NCBI GenBank assembly: GCA_903906365.1
Contig: CAIVKC010000069.1
Location: 102,628-166,627, forward strand
Reading direction: 5' to 3'
DNA length: 64,000 bases
DNA from: an uncultured Bacteroidota bacterium
GTDB lineage: Bacteria > Bacteroidota > Bacteroidia > Chitinophagales > Chitinophagaceae
Each line of letters opens with the position of its first letter. The first letter of the stretch is position 1. Positions 26,239 through 35,559 of the stretch are shown in pieces. The position numbers were made by a program, and so were the translations under genes. A model generated the notes under the pieces. That model saw only the letters and a program-made list of their open reading frames with translations. It was not told the DNA's origin and did not search any database.

Positions 26239-27506
26239 ATGGCTTTCGCCTTGATCATGCATTCCTCATATTCCATGTCCGCTTCACTGTAAAAGGTGAT
26301 GGCTGATCCAACCTGGTAAGAAAGGGATGCTTCCGCCCGGTTGTACATGATGGAGCGGATGATCACGTTAAAATCAAAATCCCCGCCCGGTTTAATATAT
26401 CCGATGGATCCTGAAAATATGCCCCGCCGGCTCTTTTCATATTTTTCGATGAGTTCAAGCACCCGCTTTTTGGGCATACCGGTCATGGACCCCATCGGAA
26501 AAGTAGCCCCAATGATATCCACCCAGTGGATTCCGGGCAGCGGCCTTCCCCGCACCGTGGAAATCATCTGGTGTACCTGCGGAAAACTGTAAATCCCATA
26601 CAATTCTTCCACCGCCACGGAGCCCTCCTGGCATATCCGGGACAGGTCATTTCTTACCAGGTCCACTACCATTACATTTTCAGATCGGTCTTTGGGGCTG
26701 TGGAGAAGGCTTGCCTTGTTGGCTTCATCCCGGCTGCCGTCCGAGTTGTCCCTGGGCCAGGTCCCCTTCATTGGCTGGGAAATAAGCAGATCCCCCTGGC
26801 GGCGCAGATACCTTTCAGGACTGGCACAGCACAGGTACCTTTCCCCCAGGCGGTAAAAGGCCGCAAAGGGAGTTGGCGATGCCCGGCTCAGCTGCAGGTA
26901 GGTCTGCAGGGGATCCAGCACCGCGCCGCTTGCATGAAACTCCTGGCAGAAATTGATCTCATAACAATCCCCCCGCCGTATGTGCTCCTGCAGCTTTTGA
27001 ACCGTCAGGAGATATTCTGCCCTGGACATGGATTCTTCCAGCTGTACTGGTTGCCCGCAGGAAGGGGGACCCGGCAGCGGCATGGCATTAATCTGGTTGA
27101 AAATCTCACGGGGGTCCCCTGACAGGGATCCGATTACCAAATTCCCTGCCTGTAACTGGCAGACGATCAGGGGGGCAAAAAAGAACAGGTCGGGGAAACC
27201 CACCCGGTCGGGATGGCCTGAATGGAGCGGCTCCAATTCATTTTTCAGGTCATAGCCAAAATGACCGAACAGCCAGTCCTCCCGGAGATCCGAAAAGGAC
27301 CGGAGCTGTTCCAGGGCCTGTCCGGCCTCCGCTTCCAGGAAACGGAACGCGCCGGCCCCCATCAGGCATTCATGGGTCTGGTGGGCGCTCTGGTAGTTAT
27401 GGTTATCCAGAAAACAAAAGATGCTGAAACGGTTCACCCAATTCAGCATCTTTAATTTGGTTTGCCCTGGATCGGCTATGGGAAATGATTCATAGATTCT
27501 TTCCAC
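26220..27506 (-). CDS. pabB: Aminodeoxychorismate synthase component I
   Basis: Chorismate-binding enzyme of folate synthesis, making 4-amino-4-deoxychorismate with ammonia from a glutaminase subunit. The 428-residue protein has the chorismate-binding C-terminal domain with CYEINFCQEF, the diagnostic PMKGTWPR Lys motif (PabB has Lys where TrpE has Ala), HMVVDLVRNDLSR-like MVVDLVRNDLSRIC, and GSMTGMPKKR. The start is GTG at 27506; an ATG at 27449 is possible, but the upstream residues suit the family. Neither pabA nor pabC is adjacent. It is 23 bases downstream of the acidic-protein gene and so is likely in its transcript. Confidence 0.9.
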   Translation of the reverse strand: MERIYESFPIADPGQTKLKMLNWVNRFSIFCFLDNHNYQSAHQTHECLMGAGAFRFLEAEAGQALEQLRSFSDLREDWLFGHFGYDLKNELEPLHSGHPDRVGFPDLFFFAPLIVCQLQAGNLVIGSLSGDPREIFNQINAMPLPGPPSCGQPVQLEESMSRAEYLLTVQKLQEHIRRGDCYEINFCQEFHASGAVLDPLQTYLQLSRASPTPFAAFYRLGERYLCCASPERYLRRQGDLLISQPMKGTWPRDNSDGSRDEANKASLLHSPKDRSENVMVVDLVRNDLSRICQEGSVAVEELYGIYSFPQVHQMISTVRGRPLPGIHWVDIIGATFPMGSMTGMPKKRVLELIEKYEKSRRGIFSGSIGYIKPGGDFDFNVIIRSIMYNRAEASLSYQVGSAITFYSEADMEYEECMIKAKAIKKVLA

Positions 27507-27529
27507 GGCTAATATGTTAGGCAGGTCCC

Positions 27530-27973
27530 CTAAAAATCGTCATCCTCTTCCTCAAAACCACCGTCTCCGAAAAGGTCGAGGTCCTTGAAATCATCATCGA
27601 GTCCCAGGTCATCTTCTTCCCCACCCTTGGCTGCCTTTTTGGTACCGGTCCCGGTTGCCTTCTTGGACTTGGATTTAGGGATGTCAAATTCATTGAAATC
27701 GGGATCCCATTCCTCCTCTTCCTCTACCTTCTCCCACTCATCCACTTCATCTACCTCATCATCCACGTCTTCATCATCCTCGTCCTTTTTGGCTTTCGAG
27801 GTGGATTTTGCATTCTTTTTAGGAGCGGTTTTCGGTGCATCAAAGTCCTCATCGTCTTCATCATCCTCTATTTCCTTTTTGGCCTTTGAAGAGGCTTTGG
27901 GGGAAGTTTCCTTGGATGAATCAGGTGCAGCAGCTTTGGAAACCTTTTTCTCCTTATCAGATTTTGGTGCCAT
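27530..27973 (-). CDS. Acidic/lysine-rich disordered protein, unknown function
   Basis: A 147-residue low-complexity protein. The N-terminus is Lys/Ala/Ser-rich (KKVSKAAAPDSSKE, KASSKAKK), then acidic Asp/Glu runs alternate with basic patches, and the C-terminus is a short acidic tail with hydrophobic residues (DDFKDLDLFGDGGFEEEDDD). No folded domain is recognised. The unbroken frame, the ATG and tight co-orientation between purA and pabB argue for a real gene. The charge pattern recalls histone-H1-like or nucleic-acid chaperone tails, which is only a suggestion. Confidence 0.75.
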   Translation of the reverse strand: MAPKSDKEKKVSKAAAPDSSKETSPKASSKAKKEIEDDEDDEDFDAPKTAPKKNAKSTSKAKKDEDDEDVDDEVDEVDEWEKVEEEEEWDPDFNEFDIPKSKSKKATGTGTKKAAKGGEEDDLGLDDDFKDLDLFGDGGFEEEDDDF

Positions 27974-28067
27974 AATTCTAATAAGATTATATTGTAAAAT
28001 TTCAGCGAAGTTTTTAATCCGCCAAATTTTTTAAAACAATTTTTTAAGAAATTGCTATTTTATTTTC

Positions 28068-29333
28068 CTACAGGTTTTCAATCAACTGGTCGCGGCCTGG
28101 ACCGTTGGAAATGTAGCTGATTGGGACATGCAGGTAGTTATTGATAAAGCCGACATATTCCTTCATGCGAACAGGCAAGGTATCATAATTTTTCAAGGAT
28201 GTGATATCTGATTTCCATCCCTGGAAAGACTCCAGCAAAGGTTCGATGGGCACTTTGCTCATCTGAAAGGGAACTTCGGAAGTCTGCTCCCCGTTTATCT
28301 TATAGGCGGTGCACACTTTTAATTCTTCGAAGGCATCCAGCACATCCGCCTTGGTCATGACAATCTTGGTGACACCGTTTACCATACAGGCAAATTTAAG
28401 GGCAACCAGGTCAATCCATCCGCACCGGCGGGGTCTTCCTGTTGTCGCGCCGAATTCACTGCCGGTCTTACGCAGGTCTTCCCCGGTGGCATCAAAGAGT
28501 TCAGTGGGGAAAGGGCCGCTACCCACCCGCGTACAATATGCCTTGCTGACACCTATGACGTCCCGAATCTGTTGAGGGGGTACCCCCAGGCCGGTGCAGA
28601 CACCCGCTGAGATGGTATTGGAGGAGGTTACAAAGGGGAAAGTTCCAAAATCCACATCCAGCATACTTCCCTGGGCCCCTTCGGCCAGCACGGTTTTTCC
28701 CTGCCGGATCTGTTCATTGATAAAATATTCCCCGTTCACTATTTTAAAACCCCGCATGAATTCCAGGGCCTCGAAAAATTCTTCTTCCCATTCGGAAATG
28801 TCTTCGTGAAAATTCAGGCCATCCAGCAGCCGCTGGTGCTTCAATCGCAGCCTGATGTACTGGGTGGTGAAATTCTTGTCCAGCAAATCCCCCACCCGCA
28901 GGCCGTTTCTCCCGGTTTTGTCCATATAGGCCGGTCCGATTCCTTTAAGGGTAGAGCCGATTTTATCGTTTCCTTTGGAGACCTCCGAGGCCTTATCCAG
29001 GGCACGGTGCGTGGGAACAATGAGATGGGCGCGCTGGGAAATCAGCAGGTTTTTTCTGTAATCCACCCCGAAAGCAGCCACGGATTCGCACTCCCTTTTG
29101 AAAGTGACCGGATCCAGTACGACTCCGTTGCCGATGAGGTTGGTCGTCTTTTGATGGAAGATACCGGAAGGAATCTGGTGAAGCACAATTTTTTTATCCT
29201 GCACATAGAGGGTATGGCCTGCATTGGGACCACCCTGAAAACGTGCAATAATGTCATAGCGGGGGGCAAAATAATCCACAATCTTTCCCTTTCCTTCATC
29301 TCCCCACTGGAGCCCTAATATTACGTCAACCAT
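28068..29333 (-). CDS. purA: Adenylosuccinate synthetase
   Basis: Joins IMP and aspartate with GTP to give adenylosuccinate, the first AMP-specific step. The 421-residue protein has the N-terminal GDEGKGKIVDYFA loop with its catalytic Asp, GPNAGHTLYV with the catalytic His, the IMP-binding segment KGIGPAYMDK, GAQGSMLDVDFGTFPFVTSS, and TTGRPRRCGWID. Length is normal. It heads a minus-strand group with the acidic protein and pabB downstream. A TATTTTTG -7 box lies about 36 bases before the ATG. Confidence 0.97.
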   Translation of the reverse strand: MVDVILGLQWGDEGKGKIVDYFAPRYDIIARFQGGPNAGHTLYVQDKKIVLHQIPSGIFHQKTTNLIGNGVVLDPVTFKRECESVAAFGVDYRKNLLISQRAHLIVPTHRALDKASEVSKGNDKIGSTLKGIGPAYMDKTGRNGLRVGDLLDKNFTTQYIRLRLKHQRLLDGLNFHEDISEWEEEFFEALEFMRGFKIVNGEYFINEQIRQGKTVLAEGAQGSMLDVDFGTFPFVTSSNTISAGVCTGLGVPPQQIRDVIGVSKAYCTRVGSGPFPTELFDATGEDLRKTGSEFGATTGRPRRCGWIDLVALKFACMVNGVTKIVMTKADVLDAFEELKVCTAYKINGEQTSEVPFQMSKVPIEPLLESFQGWKSDITSLKNYDTLPVRMKEYVGFINNYLHVPISYISNGPGRDQLIENL

Positions 29334-29369
29334 TCAAAATAATTTGTTAGAATGAATTACTAAAAGGGG

Positions 29370-29377
29370 CAAAAATA
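29370..29377 (-). promoter_or_regulatory. -7 box TATTTTTG for purA
   Basis: Consensus on the minus strand; leader of roughly 30 bases to the ATG at 29333. Confidence 0.55.
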
Positions 29378-29419
29378 GGTGAATTGGCCTTGCCCCCCGC
29401 AATGTTTTTTTAAGAACAT

Positions 29420-31663
29420 TTAAACATTTTCCGTGTCAAACCGGTCCACAGAATGGATCCCTTTCAGCTGTTTGACCCGCTGTACCAGTTCTTCCAATTC
29501 CTCCACATCATGGACATAGATCCGGATATTTCCTTCAAAGACGCCTTCCTTGGCTTCAATGGTAATGGCATTGATATTGAGCTTAAGTTCCCCGGAAATC
29601 AGGTTGGTGATCTTATTGACAACACCGACATCATCGAGTCCCACAATCCTGATACCGGTAAGGAAGGATATTTCCTTGTTTTTGGCCCATTTTGTCTTTA
29701 CCACCCGGTGCCCGTAGGAGGCCATCAGTTTGGCCGCATTCGGACAGTTGGTGCGGTGTATGGTCAGGCCCTTTCCGGTGGTCACAAATCCGAATACGTC
29801 ATCGCCGGGAATGGGCTTGCAGCAATTGGCCAGGGTATAGACGATCCTGTCACTGCTTTCCCCGAAAATGATGAGTTCGGCATCCTTTCGCTGCAGGGTG
29901 CTGCCGCCGGGATTGTCTAACCTGGTTTCCACCACGGCCGGTTTGAGGGGCTTGGGCGGTTCCAATTTATCTCCCAGGATATTGAATTCCTTGAGCTCCT
30001 TGAGGTCAATGTTTTTGACGGCCACCTGATAGAACAGATCCAGCGGGGAGCTGAGTTTATAATAAACGGTTAGAATATCGATGTTATGCTGGTTATAAAC
30101 GGCCCCCATATGTTCCAGTTTTCGCTGAACAATGTACTTGCCCTCGTCCGCCACCTTACGTTTTTCTTCCTTCAGCGCGTCTTTGATCCGGCTTTTGGCT
30201 TTTGCGGTAACCACAAACTGCAGCCAGTCCTCGTTTGGGCGCTGCTTGCCTGAAGTGATGATTTCAATCTGGTCACCGCTGCGCAATTTATGGCTGATGG
30301 AAACCAGTTTATGGTTCACCTTGGCCCCGATGCACTGCACCCCGATGGCGCTGTGGATGGAAAAGGCAAAATCCAGGGCCGAGGATCCAACAGGCAGCAT
30401 TTTTACATCCCCCTTGGGGGTATAAACGTAAATTTCCTCGGCGAGAAAACTGGTTTTAAAGTCCTGCAGGAAATCCACCGAATCATTGTCCTGTGTATTG
30501 AGAACCTCCCTGATCTGCTGGAACCATTTATCAAAACGGCTCTCGTCGGTGGCTCCTTCCTTGTATTTCCAATGGGCAGCCAGTCCCTTTTCGGCGATCT
30601 CATTCATCCGCTTGGAGCGTATCTGCACTTCGACCCATTTTCCCTGGGGGCCCATCACGGTGGTATGAAGGGCTTCATACCCGTTTGACTTGGGATTACT
30701 CAGCCAGTCCCTGAGCCGCTCCGGAGAGGGGGTATATTCATCGGTAATCATGGAATACACTTTCCAGCATTCCTCCTTTTCCTTTTCGGGCGCCGAATTC
30801 AGTATAACCCGGATGGCAAAGAGGTCATATACTTCATCGAAGGCCACCGCCTTTTTGCGCATCTTTTCCCAGATGGAATGGATGCTTTTGGGGCGTCCGT
30901 AAATTTCAAAATCAAAGCCGCCCTTTTCGAGTTTTTCCTTCAGGGGCTTGATGAATTCATTGATATAGCGTGACCGTTCCCGCTTGGTCTCAGAAAGCTT
31001 CTGGGCGATTTCCTTGAACTGCTCGGGTTCCAGGTATTTCATAGCCAGGTCCTCAAGTTCTGTTTTGATGTTATACAGGCCCATCCGGTGGGCCAGCGGA
31101 GCGTATACGTAGACCGTTTCAGAGGCTATCTTCAGCTGTTTTTCCCTTTTCATGCTGTCCAGGGTCCGCATATTATGCAGGCGGTCAGCCAGTTTGATCA
31201 GAATGACCCTGGGGTCGTCGGTAAGGGTAAGCAGGATTTTTTTGAAATTCTCAGCCTGCTGGGAGGCATTTACGTCTATTACATTGGAAATCTTGGTGAG
31301 TCCGTCCACGATACGGGCTATTTCGCTTCCGAAGGCCCGTTCCACATCCTCCAGGGTAATGTCGGTATCCTCTACCGTATCGTGGAGCAGGGAGCAGATG
31401 GTAGACCTGACCCCCAGCCCTATTTCCTCCACACAAATCCTGGCAACAGCCAGCGGATGCAGGATATAGGGCTCGCCGCTCTTACGCCGCATGGTCTGGT
31501 GCGCTTCGGCAGACATTTCAAAAGCTACCCGGACGAGTTCCTTATCATCGGGTTTAAGTTTGGGCTTGAGGGAACGCAACAGGGAACGGTATTCCCGGAG
31601 AATCAATTTTTTTTCCTGTTCCTGGGTGAGGTTATATTGAGGTATCGCCGCGACCGTTTCCAT
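29420..31663 (-). CDS. spoT: Bifunctional (p)ppGpp synthetase/hydrolase
   Basis: RelA/SpoT homologue controlling the stringent response. The 747-residue protein has, in order, an HD hydrolase domain (about 60-200) with LLHDTVEDT intact, a synthetase domain (about 255-370) with YGRPKSIHSIWEKM and the conserved EVQIRSKRMNEIAEKG-like segment, a TGS domain (about 412-475; VYTPKGDVKMLP), a helical/zinc-finger region (LANCCKPIPGD) and a C-terminal ACT domain. Both catalytic centres look intact, so it is likely the single dual-function Rel of this organism. A -7-like TAAATTCG lies 6 bases before the ATG. Confidence 0.95.
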   Translation of the reverse strand: METVAAIPQYNLTQEQEKKLILREYRSLLRSLKPKLKPDDKELVRVAFEMSAEAHQTMRRKSGEPYILHPLAVARICVEEIGLGVRSTICSLLHDTVEDTDITLEDVERAFGSEIARIVDGLTKISNVIDVNASQQAENFKKILLTLTDDPRVILIKLADRLHNMRTLDSMKREKQLKIASETVYVYAPLAHRMGLYNIKTELEDLAMKYLEPEQFKEIAQKLSETKRERSRYINEFIKPLKEKLEKGGFDFEIYGRPKSIHSIWEKMRKKAVAFDEVYDLFAIRVILNSAPEKEKEECWKVYSMITDEYTPSPERLRDWLSNPKSNGYEALHTTVMGPQGKWVEVQIRSKRMNEIAEKGLAAHWKYKEGATDESRFDKWFQQIREVLNTQDNDSVDFLQDFKTSFLAEEIYVYTPKGDVKMLPVGSSALDFAFSIHSAIGVQCIGAKVNHKLVSISHKLRSGDQIEIITSGKQRPNEDWLQFVVTAKAKSRIKDALKEEKRKVADEGKYIVQRKLEHMGAVYNQHNIDILTVYYKLSSPLDLFYQVAVKNIDLKELKEFNILGDKLEPPKPLKPAVVETRLDNPGGSTLQRKDAELIIFGESSDRIVYTLANCCKPIPGDDVFGFVTTGKGLTIHRTNCPNAAKLMASYGHRVVKTKWAKNKEISFLTGIRIVGLDDVGVVNKITNLISGELKLNINAITIEAKEGVFEGNIRIYVHDVEELEELVQRVKQLKGIHSVDRFDTENV

Positions 31664-31669
31664 AGCCTA

Positions 31670-31677
31670 CGAATTTA
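31670..31677 (-). promoter_or_regulatory. -7-like box TAAATTCG six bases before spoT ATG
   Basis: One mismatch to TAnnTTTG. If functional it would give a near-leaderless mRNA. Confidence 0.28.
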
Positions 31678-31810
31678 CAGAATTGTATTGGAATTAAACG
31701 GGAGTAAAGGCATGCTGATATCGTCCCGGTTTGGGAGGAGCCTGGCAGACAACGGGTTGATTAATTATTGGGGTCTTCAACTATCTGTAGGGTGTAAGGC
31801 CAAAAAACCC

Positions 31811-31818
31811 TAATTTTG
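31811..31818 (+). promoter_or_regulatory. -7 box TAATTTTG for tRNA-Leu
   Basis: Consensus box ending 11 bases before the first base of the mature tRNA, so transcription would begin a few bases upstream of the tRNA. Confidence 0.6.
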
Positions 31819-31829
31819 CCCCCCTCCCC

Positions 31830-31911
31830 GCGGGCGTGGCGAAATTGGCAGACGCACTAGACTTAGGATCTAGCGCCGTGAGGCATGTAGGTTCGACTCC
31901 TATCGCCCGCA
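31830..31911 (+). tRNA. tRNA-Leu (anticodon UAG)
   Basis: Folds as a class II tRNA: acceptor GCGGGCG pairs with CGCCCGC, D-arm around GCGAAATTGGCAGAC, anticodon stem CTAGA/TCTAG with loop CTTAGGA (anticodon UAG, reading CUA and other CUN codons), a variable arm, and T-arm GTAGGTTCGACTCCTAT. Discriminator base A at 31911. The 3' CCA is not encoded, so it must be added. Confidence 0.97.
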
Positions 31912-31922
31912 CAGGACATGAT

Positions 31923-32388
31923 TTAAGGTAATCTTGAAAAAGATTGCCTTTTTTCATTTATGCCAAAGCCTGTTTCCATGTGGGGGATTTCATCAAATAT
32001 GGAATTGATTTGGGTTCCAGCGGAGTCATCCTGCTGGTTAAACCTTATTCCATCAGGAATTTTCAATAATGGAAGCTTCTTCTTATCACTAAAATCAGCA
32101 GAAGCCAGATGGTATAGATGTCAGAGGCTATTGGAAGCGCTTTTTCCACGAATTTTTCAAGGCCCGTACTATTAATGGCAAATACTTCCAAATTTGCGCT
32201 TATATCTTTCCACTCCGATATGCATTCCTGCTGAACGTATCACAAATCTTTCCCTGTCTATTTCTGCCAAGGAGTAACTTTCTGTATCGTTTGAATTAAA
32301 TACTTTGTTTTCGATAACAGCATTTTTTTAATGGAATACCGGTTTCATACCGGCCATCCTTCCACTTCTCTGCGCATGCAATAATAAT
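31923..32388 (-). pseudogene. Decayed protein gene directly 3' of tRNA-Leu
   Basis: Not recognised. Reading the minus strand, four overlapping frame pieces each give protein-like sequence and run on from one another: one ending WKDGRYETGIPLKK (about 32388-32313), then NKVFNSNDTESYSLAEIDRE (about 32327-32255), then SEWKDISANLEVFAINSTGL with EKFVEKALPIASD (about 32258-32128), then ASADFSDKKKLPLLKIPDGI and FNQQDDSAGTQINSIFDEIP to a TAA at 31923. At least three frameshifts are needed, one at a run of seven A. The stretch is clearly more AT-rich than its neighbours. A remnant of foreign DNA inserted beside the tRNA is the likeliest reading; chance open frames remain possible. Confidence 0.45.
31925..31954 (+). 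terminator. Intrinsic terminator after tRNA-Leu
   Basis: AAGGTAATCTT and AAGATTGCCTT form an 11-bp stem with one G-U pair around GAAA, followed by six T including the stem end. It begins 14 bases past the tRNA. Confidence 0.88.
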
Positions 32389-32424
32389 TACCCGGACGGA
32401 CACCATGGGCAGGGCCCCGAAAGC

Positions 32425-34190
32425 CTATCTGGCCGGCGGTACATAGATCTTAAAGGCTATATTTTCCCAGGTGAGCCTGTAATGGTTGGAGTCCAGGAAC
32501 TGCCTGATACCGGCGTTGCGGGGCTGGTTCAAATCCCAGTCCTTGTTTTGATCATGTATGTCCGGCCAGTTCAGGCTGCCGGTGGTATTGATGGTCTGGT
32601 ATATGATTACCGGCAGCATCTTTTTTTCCTCCACGGCTTTTTGCAGCTCCTGATTAAAAACCACCCTGTCATAGAGTTTCGGCCATGAATTGCGCACAAA
32701 CGGCTTTGTCTGCGTCATGGGGTAATAGAGTGGAAAAAGGTCATAAACCAGCACATAATCGTCCTTGTGAACATACCTGGCACTGGCAGAAAGCAGTTCA
32801 TTGAGGGCATCTGCTTTGGCCTTGGTGGTAAATACCCCTCTTACGTATTTGTTATTGACCGTATAAATCATTTTTGTCCGGTCGCGGCTGTCATACCAGG
32901 TGTAGGTCAGCGCATAAAAACCAAAAAGCAACAGGAAAAAACAGACTGTCCAACGGCGCATTCCGGAAAGTACCTGTGGCGACAAATCCAGTGCCGTCCA
33001 GGAAGCAGGACCCCTGCCGGGGCCGAAGAAATAATGGGTTGCCACAGGAAGGGCCAGCCATAGTGAATACCTTCCCATGGAATACATGCCCATATCACTG
33101 CCCAACGGCTGAATCAGCAGCATGCCCAGTCCCAGCAGGGCAAGAACCTTCAGTTCCACCGGGGTTTTCCTGGTCAGCAGCAGCCCCAGGGCAGCTATGA
33201 TGGAAAGACCGGTAATGGTGCTCAGCAGCAGGTACCAGCTGAAAAAGATCCCACGGATGGCCATCAGCAGGGACAGGGCCAGCAGCAGACAGCCCAGCAC
33301 CAGCCCGGCCCTGGCTGCGGGGGTCTTTGTGGTATCCTGCCCAGCATGGCTCCGGTCAGGATCAGGCCAGCCAAAGCCAGTCCTCCCCGAATCAGGGCCA
33401 TGCTATATTCATAGCGGAATAATTTCATCATCCTTTTGAGGCCGTGCGTGTTTTCCGTGCTTTTTCCCATCTCCCGGACCAGGGACACACAATCCATAAA
33501 GACAGACAAATGCCCCATGGAGTGCATGACCGCCAAAATGAGCAGGGTGGCCAATGCAAAGCCTGCCCCAAAATAAAGGGTCTGTCTGGCTATAAGGATC
33601 GGCTTTTTGGACAAAAGCCACCCATGATATATGATGACCGCACCCATGGCCAGTCCCAGTACATTGGGCAGCCGGGTAAAGGTGTTTAAAGAAATCAATG
33701 CCCCACTGAGAAAAAAAGCAAATTTGCCATGGCGGTTCAACCCATGGAAAAACAGGCTGGCGGCACCCACCAGCAGCAGGGAGGACATGTTATCATAATT
33801 GAGGTCCTTGGGGTCAAAACTGATGAGTACGGTAGCCAGCAGGAGCCCTGTTTTCAGTTCCTTTCCGCCGATATGGGGCTTAAGCAGGCGGTACACCAGG
33901 GCCATGGTGGCCGTGATCATCAAAACGCCACCCAGCCGCAGGGCCAGCAAACCGAACTGAGGGAAAAAATGGAGATAGGCTCCGCCCACAATGCCCGAGA
34001 ACCAGTACATGAAATTGTATTCCACCGATTGGGGGTCCCGGAAGATCTGCTGGTAGAAAGCCCCATAAAAACCCTCATCAGCAAAATCGATGCCCTGGAA
34101 AATGAAGCAAAGCTGGTAAAGAAACAAAAGACCAATAAACTGCCTGGACGTTAGGTTTTCAAAAAAAGAGGAAATAAGGTTTTTTTTCAT
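32425..34190 (-). pseudogene. GT-C-like membrane glycosyltransferase, broken by a single frameshift
   Basis: Two overlapping minus-strand frames make one protein of about 588 residues. The upstream part (34190 to about 33320) has many transmembrane helices and, after the first, GIDFADEGFY, resembling the acidic first periplasmic loop of GT-C glycosyltransferases (ArnT/PMT type). The downstream part continues with membrane helices and ends in a soluble domain (DYVLVYDLFPLYYPMTQ). The break is at a run of five G on the plus strand (33319-33323): one more base would join PQRPP to AARAGLVLG and restore the frame. The start is ATG 34190 (MKKNLISSFFENL). It may be a genuine loss, a phase-variable tract or a sequencing error. 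It is divergent from the GT2/EptA pair. Confidence 0.75.
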
Positions 34191-34232
34191 GTTATAAGGT
34201 TCTTGCGAAAAATAGCAAAATTTGCAATGCAA

Positions 34233-34510
34233 AGCTCATTTCATCCCGGTCAAAACCGATGTAAGGGTAGATAGGGGTCCCCGAAACAAACACATATGCA
34301 ATAAACGATTTTTATATATATTATTTTACATAGGATACTCTAAACGTCGTTTTTCCGTTTTCTGTTGTGGCCCGGTTTCCCACTATAGAATATATTAGTT
34401 GGCAAATCCGTATAAATGGCTGTTTTTCAAAACAATCCCTCCCCCTACTGAAATAATTGTTTGAATTTAGTGTTAATATCATAACCTAATAAACCTATTC
34501 CTGTAGAAAA
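34233..34510. other. AT-rich divergent intergenic region
   Basis: About 290 bases separate the broken membrane glycosyltransferase and the GT2 gene. No gene or convincing RNA is seen. It should hold promoters for both directions. Confidence 0.4.
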
Positions 34511-34518
34511 TATCTTTA
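34511..34518 (+). promoter_or_regulatory. -7-like box TATCTTTA three bases before the GT2 ATG
   Basis: One mismatch to TAnnTTTG (last base A), at near-leaderless spacing. No TTTG -33 element was found. Confidence 0.25.
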
Positions 34519-34521
34519 TTC

Positions 34522-35511
34522 ATGGAAATAATCGATTCCACAACCCCGGAAGTTTCAATTGTAATTCCACTATATAATGAGGAACAAGTGCTTCCCACCC
34601 TCATTGAGCGGCTCAACCTGCTGAGGAAATCTGCCGACATCCGCTTTGAATTTGTACTCATAGATGATGGGAGCAGTGACGACACTGCTGCGATCATAAG
34701 AAGCGTCGGGCTGACCGATCCCGGTTACAAGACAGTCTTCCTCTCACGCAATTTCGGGCACCAGATCGCCGTCAGCGTGGGAATGGCCGAGGCAACGGCC
34801 TCCAGGGCGGTCATGATTATTGACGGAGACCTCCAGGATCCCCCGGAACTGGTATTTGATTTTTACCGTAAAATAAAGGAGGGCTTTGAAATAGTCTATG
34901 CGGTTAGAAAAACCAGGAAGGAGCACTTTGTAAAGCGGTTCATGTACAAATCCTTTTACCGAATCCTCAATGCCATCATTGATATCAAGATCCCCCTGGA
35001 CAGCGGGGACTTCTGCATGATCTCCCGCCGGGTCAATGACATACTGGTTTCCATGCCGGAACAAAACCGTTTTGTCAGGGGACTGCGCGGATGGGTCGGT
35101 TTCAGACAATATGGCTACGAATACGACCGCGCCGAACGGTTTGCCGGAAAAAGCAAATATTCGCTGAAGAAGCTCTTTCAGTTGGCCTACGACGGTATTT
35201 ACAATTTCAGTGAATTCCCCTTGAAAATCATCCTGAAACTGGGCGTTTTTACCCTGTCGGTATCCTTTGTTTACTTCCTGTATATCGTGGCCAAGAAGAT
35301 TTTTTATCCCGATTCCGTCCCCCAGGGTTTCCCCACCATCATCATTTTCCTGATTTTTTTCTGCGGCGTCCAGCTGGTTTGCCTGGGAATTATGGCCGAA
35401 TACCTGAGCCGCATTCATAAGGAAGTAAAGTCAAGACCACTCTATATCATTAAAAGTAAAATTGAAAATACAACGGAGATTCCCATTCCCAGGCAGTGGG
35501 ATGCCCAATAA
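34522..35511 (+). CDS. GT2 family polyprenyl-phosphate glycosyltransferase
   Basis: A 329-residue enzyme of the DPM1/ArnC/GtrB group, which moves a sugar from a nucleotide donor to a polyprenyl phosphate at the cytoplasmic face. The GT-A domain has VSIVIPLYNEEQVLP, LIDDGSSDDT, the DGDLQDPPEL motif carrying the catalytic DxD, and KSKYSLKKLFQLAYDGI. Two C-terminal transmembrane helices (about 238-262 and 272-295) anchor it. The EptA-like gene follows 48 bases later. A GT-C enzyme would normally use its product, and the broken gene next door is the obvious candidate partner. Confidence 0.93.
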   Translation: MEIIDSTTPEVSIVIPLYNEEQVLPTLIERLNLLRKSADIRFEFVLIDDGSSDDTAAIIRSVGLTDPGYKTVFLSRNFGHQIAVSVGMAEATASRAVMIIDGDLQDPPELVFDFYRKIKEGFEIVYAVRKTRKEHFVKRFMYKSFYRILNAIIDIKIPLDSGDFCMISRRVNDILVSMPEQNRFVRGLRGWVGFRQYGYEYDRAERFAGKSKYSLKKLFQLAYDGIYNFSEFPLKIILKLGVFTLSVSFVYFLYIVAKKIFYPDSVPQGFPTIIIFLIFFCGVQLVCLGIMAEYLSRIHKEVKSRPLYIIKSKIENTTEIPIPRQWDAQ

Positions 35512-35559
35512 GCAGGAAAATCAGCCGTCCCCGCAGGTGCGGCCGGGATCGATTACCCG

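Noticed and set aside
28068..31663. Foreign-island boundaries around purA-spoT
   Set aside because: No transposase, integrase, direct repeats or base-composition shift; ordinary core genes.
31088..31813. 241-codon plus-strand open frame opposite spoT
   Set aside because: It is antisense to the conserved spoT HD domain and its composition is not protein-like.
31960..32175. 71-codon plus-strand open frame after tRNA-Leu
   Set aside because: The minus strand gives clearly better protein-like pieces over the same bases, so this frame was treated as a shadow of the decayed gene.
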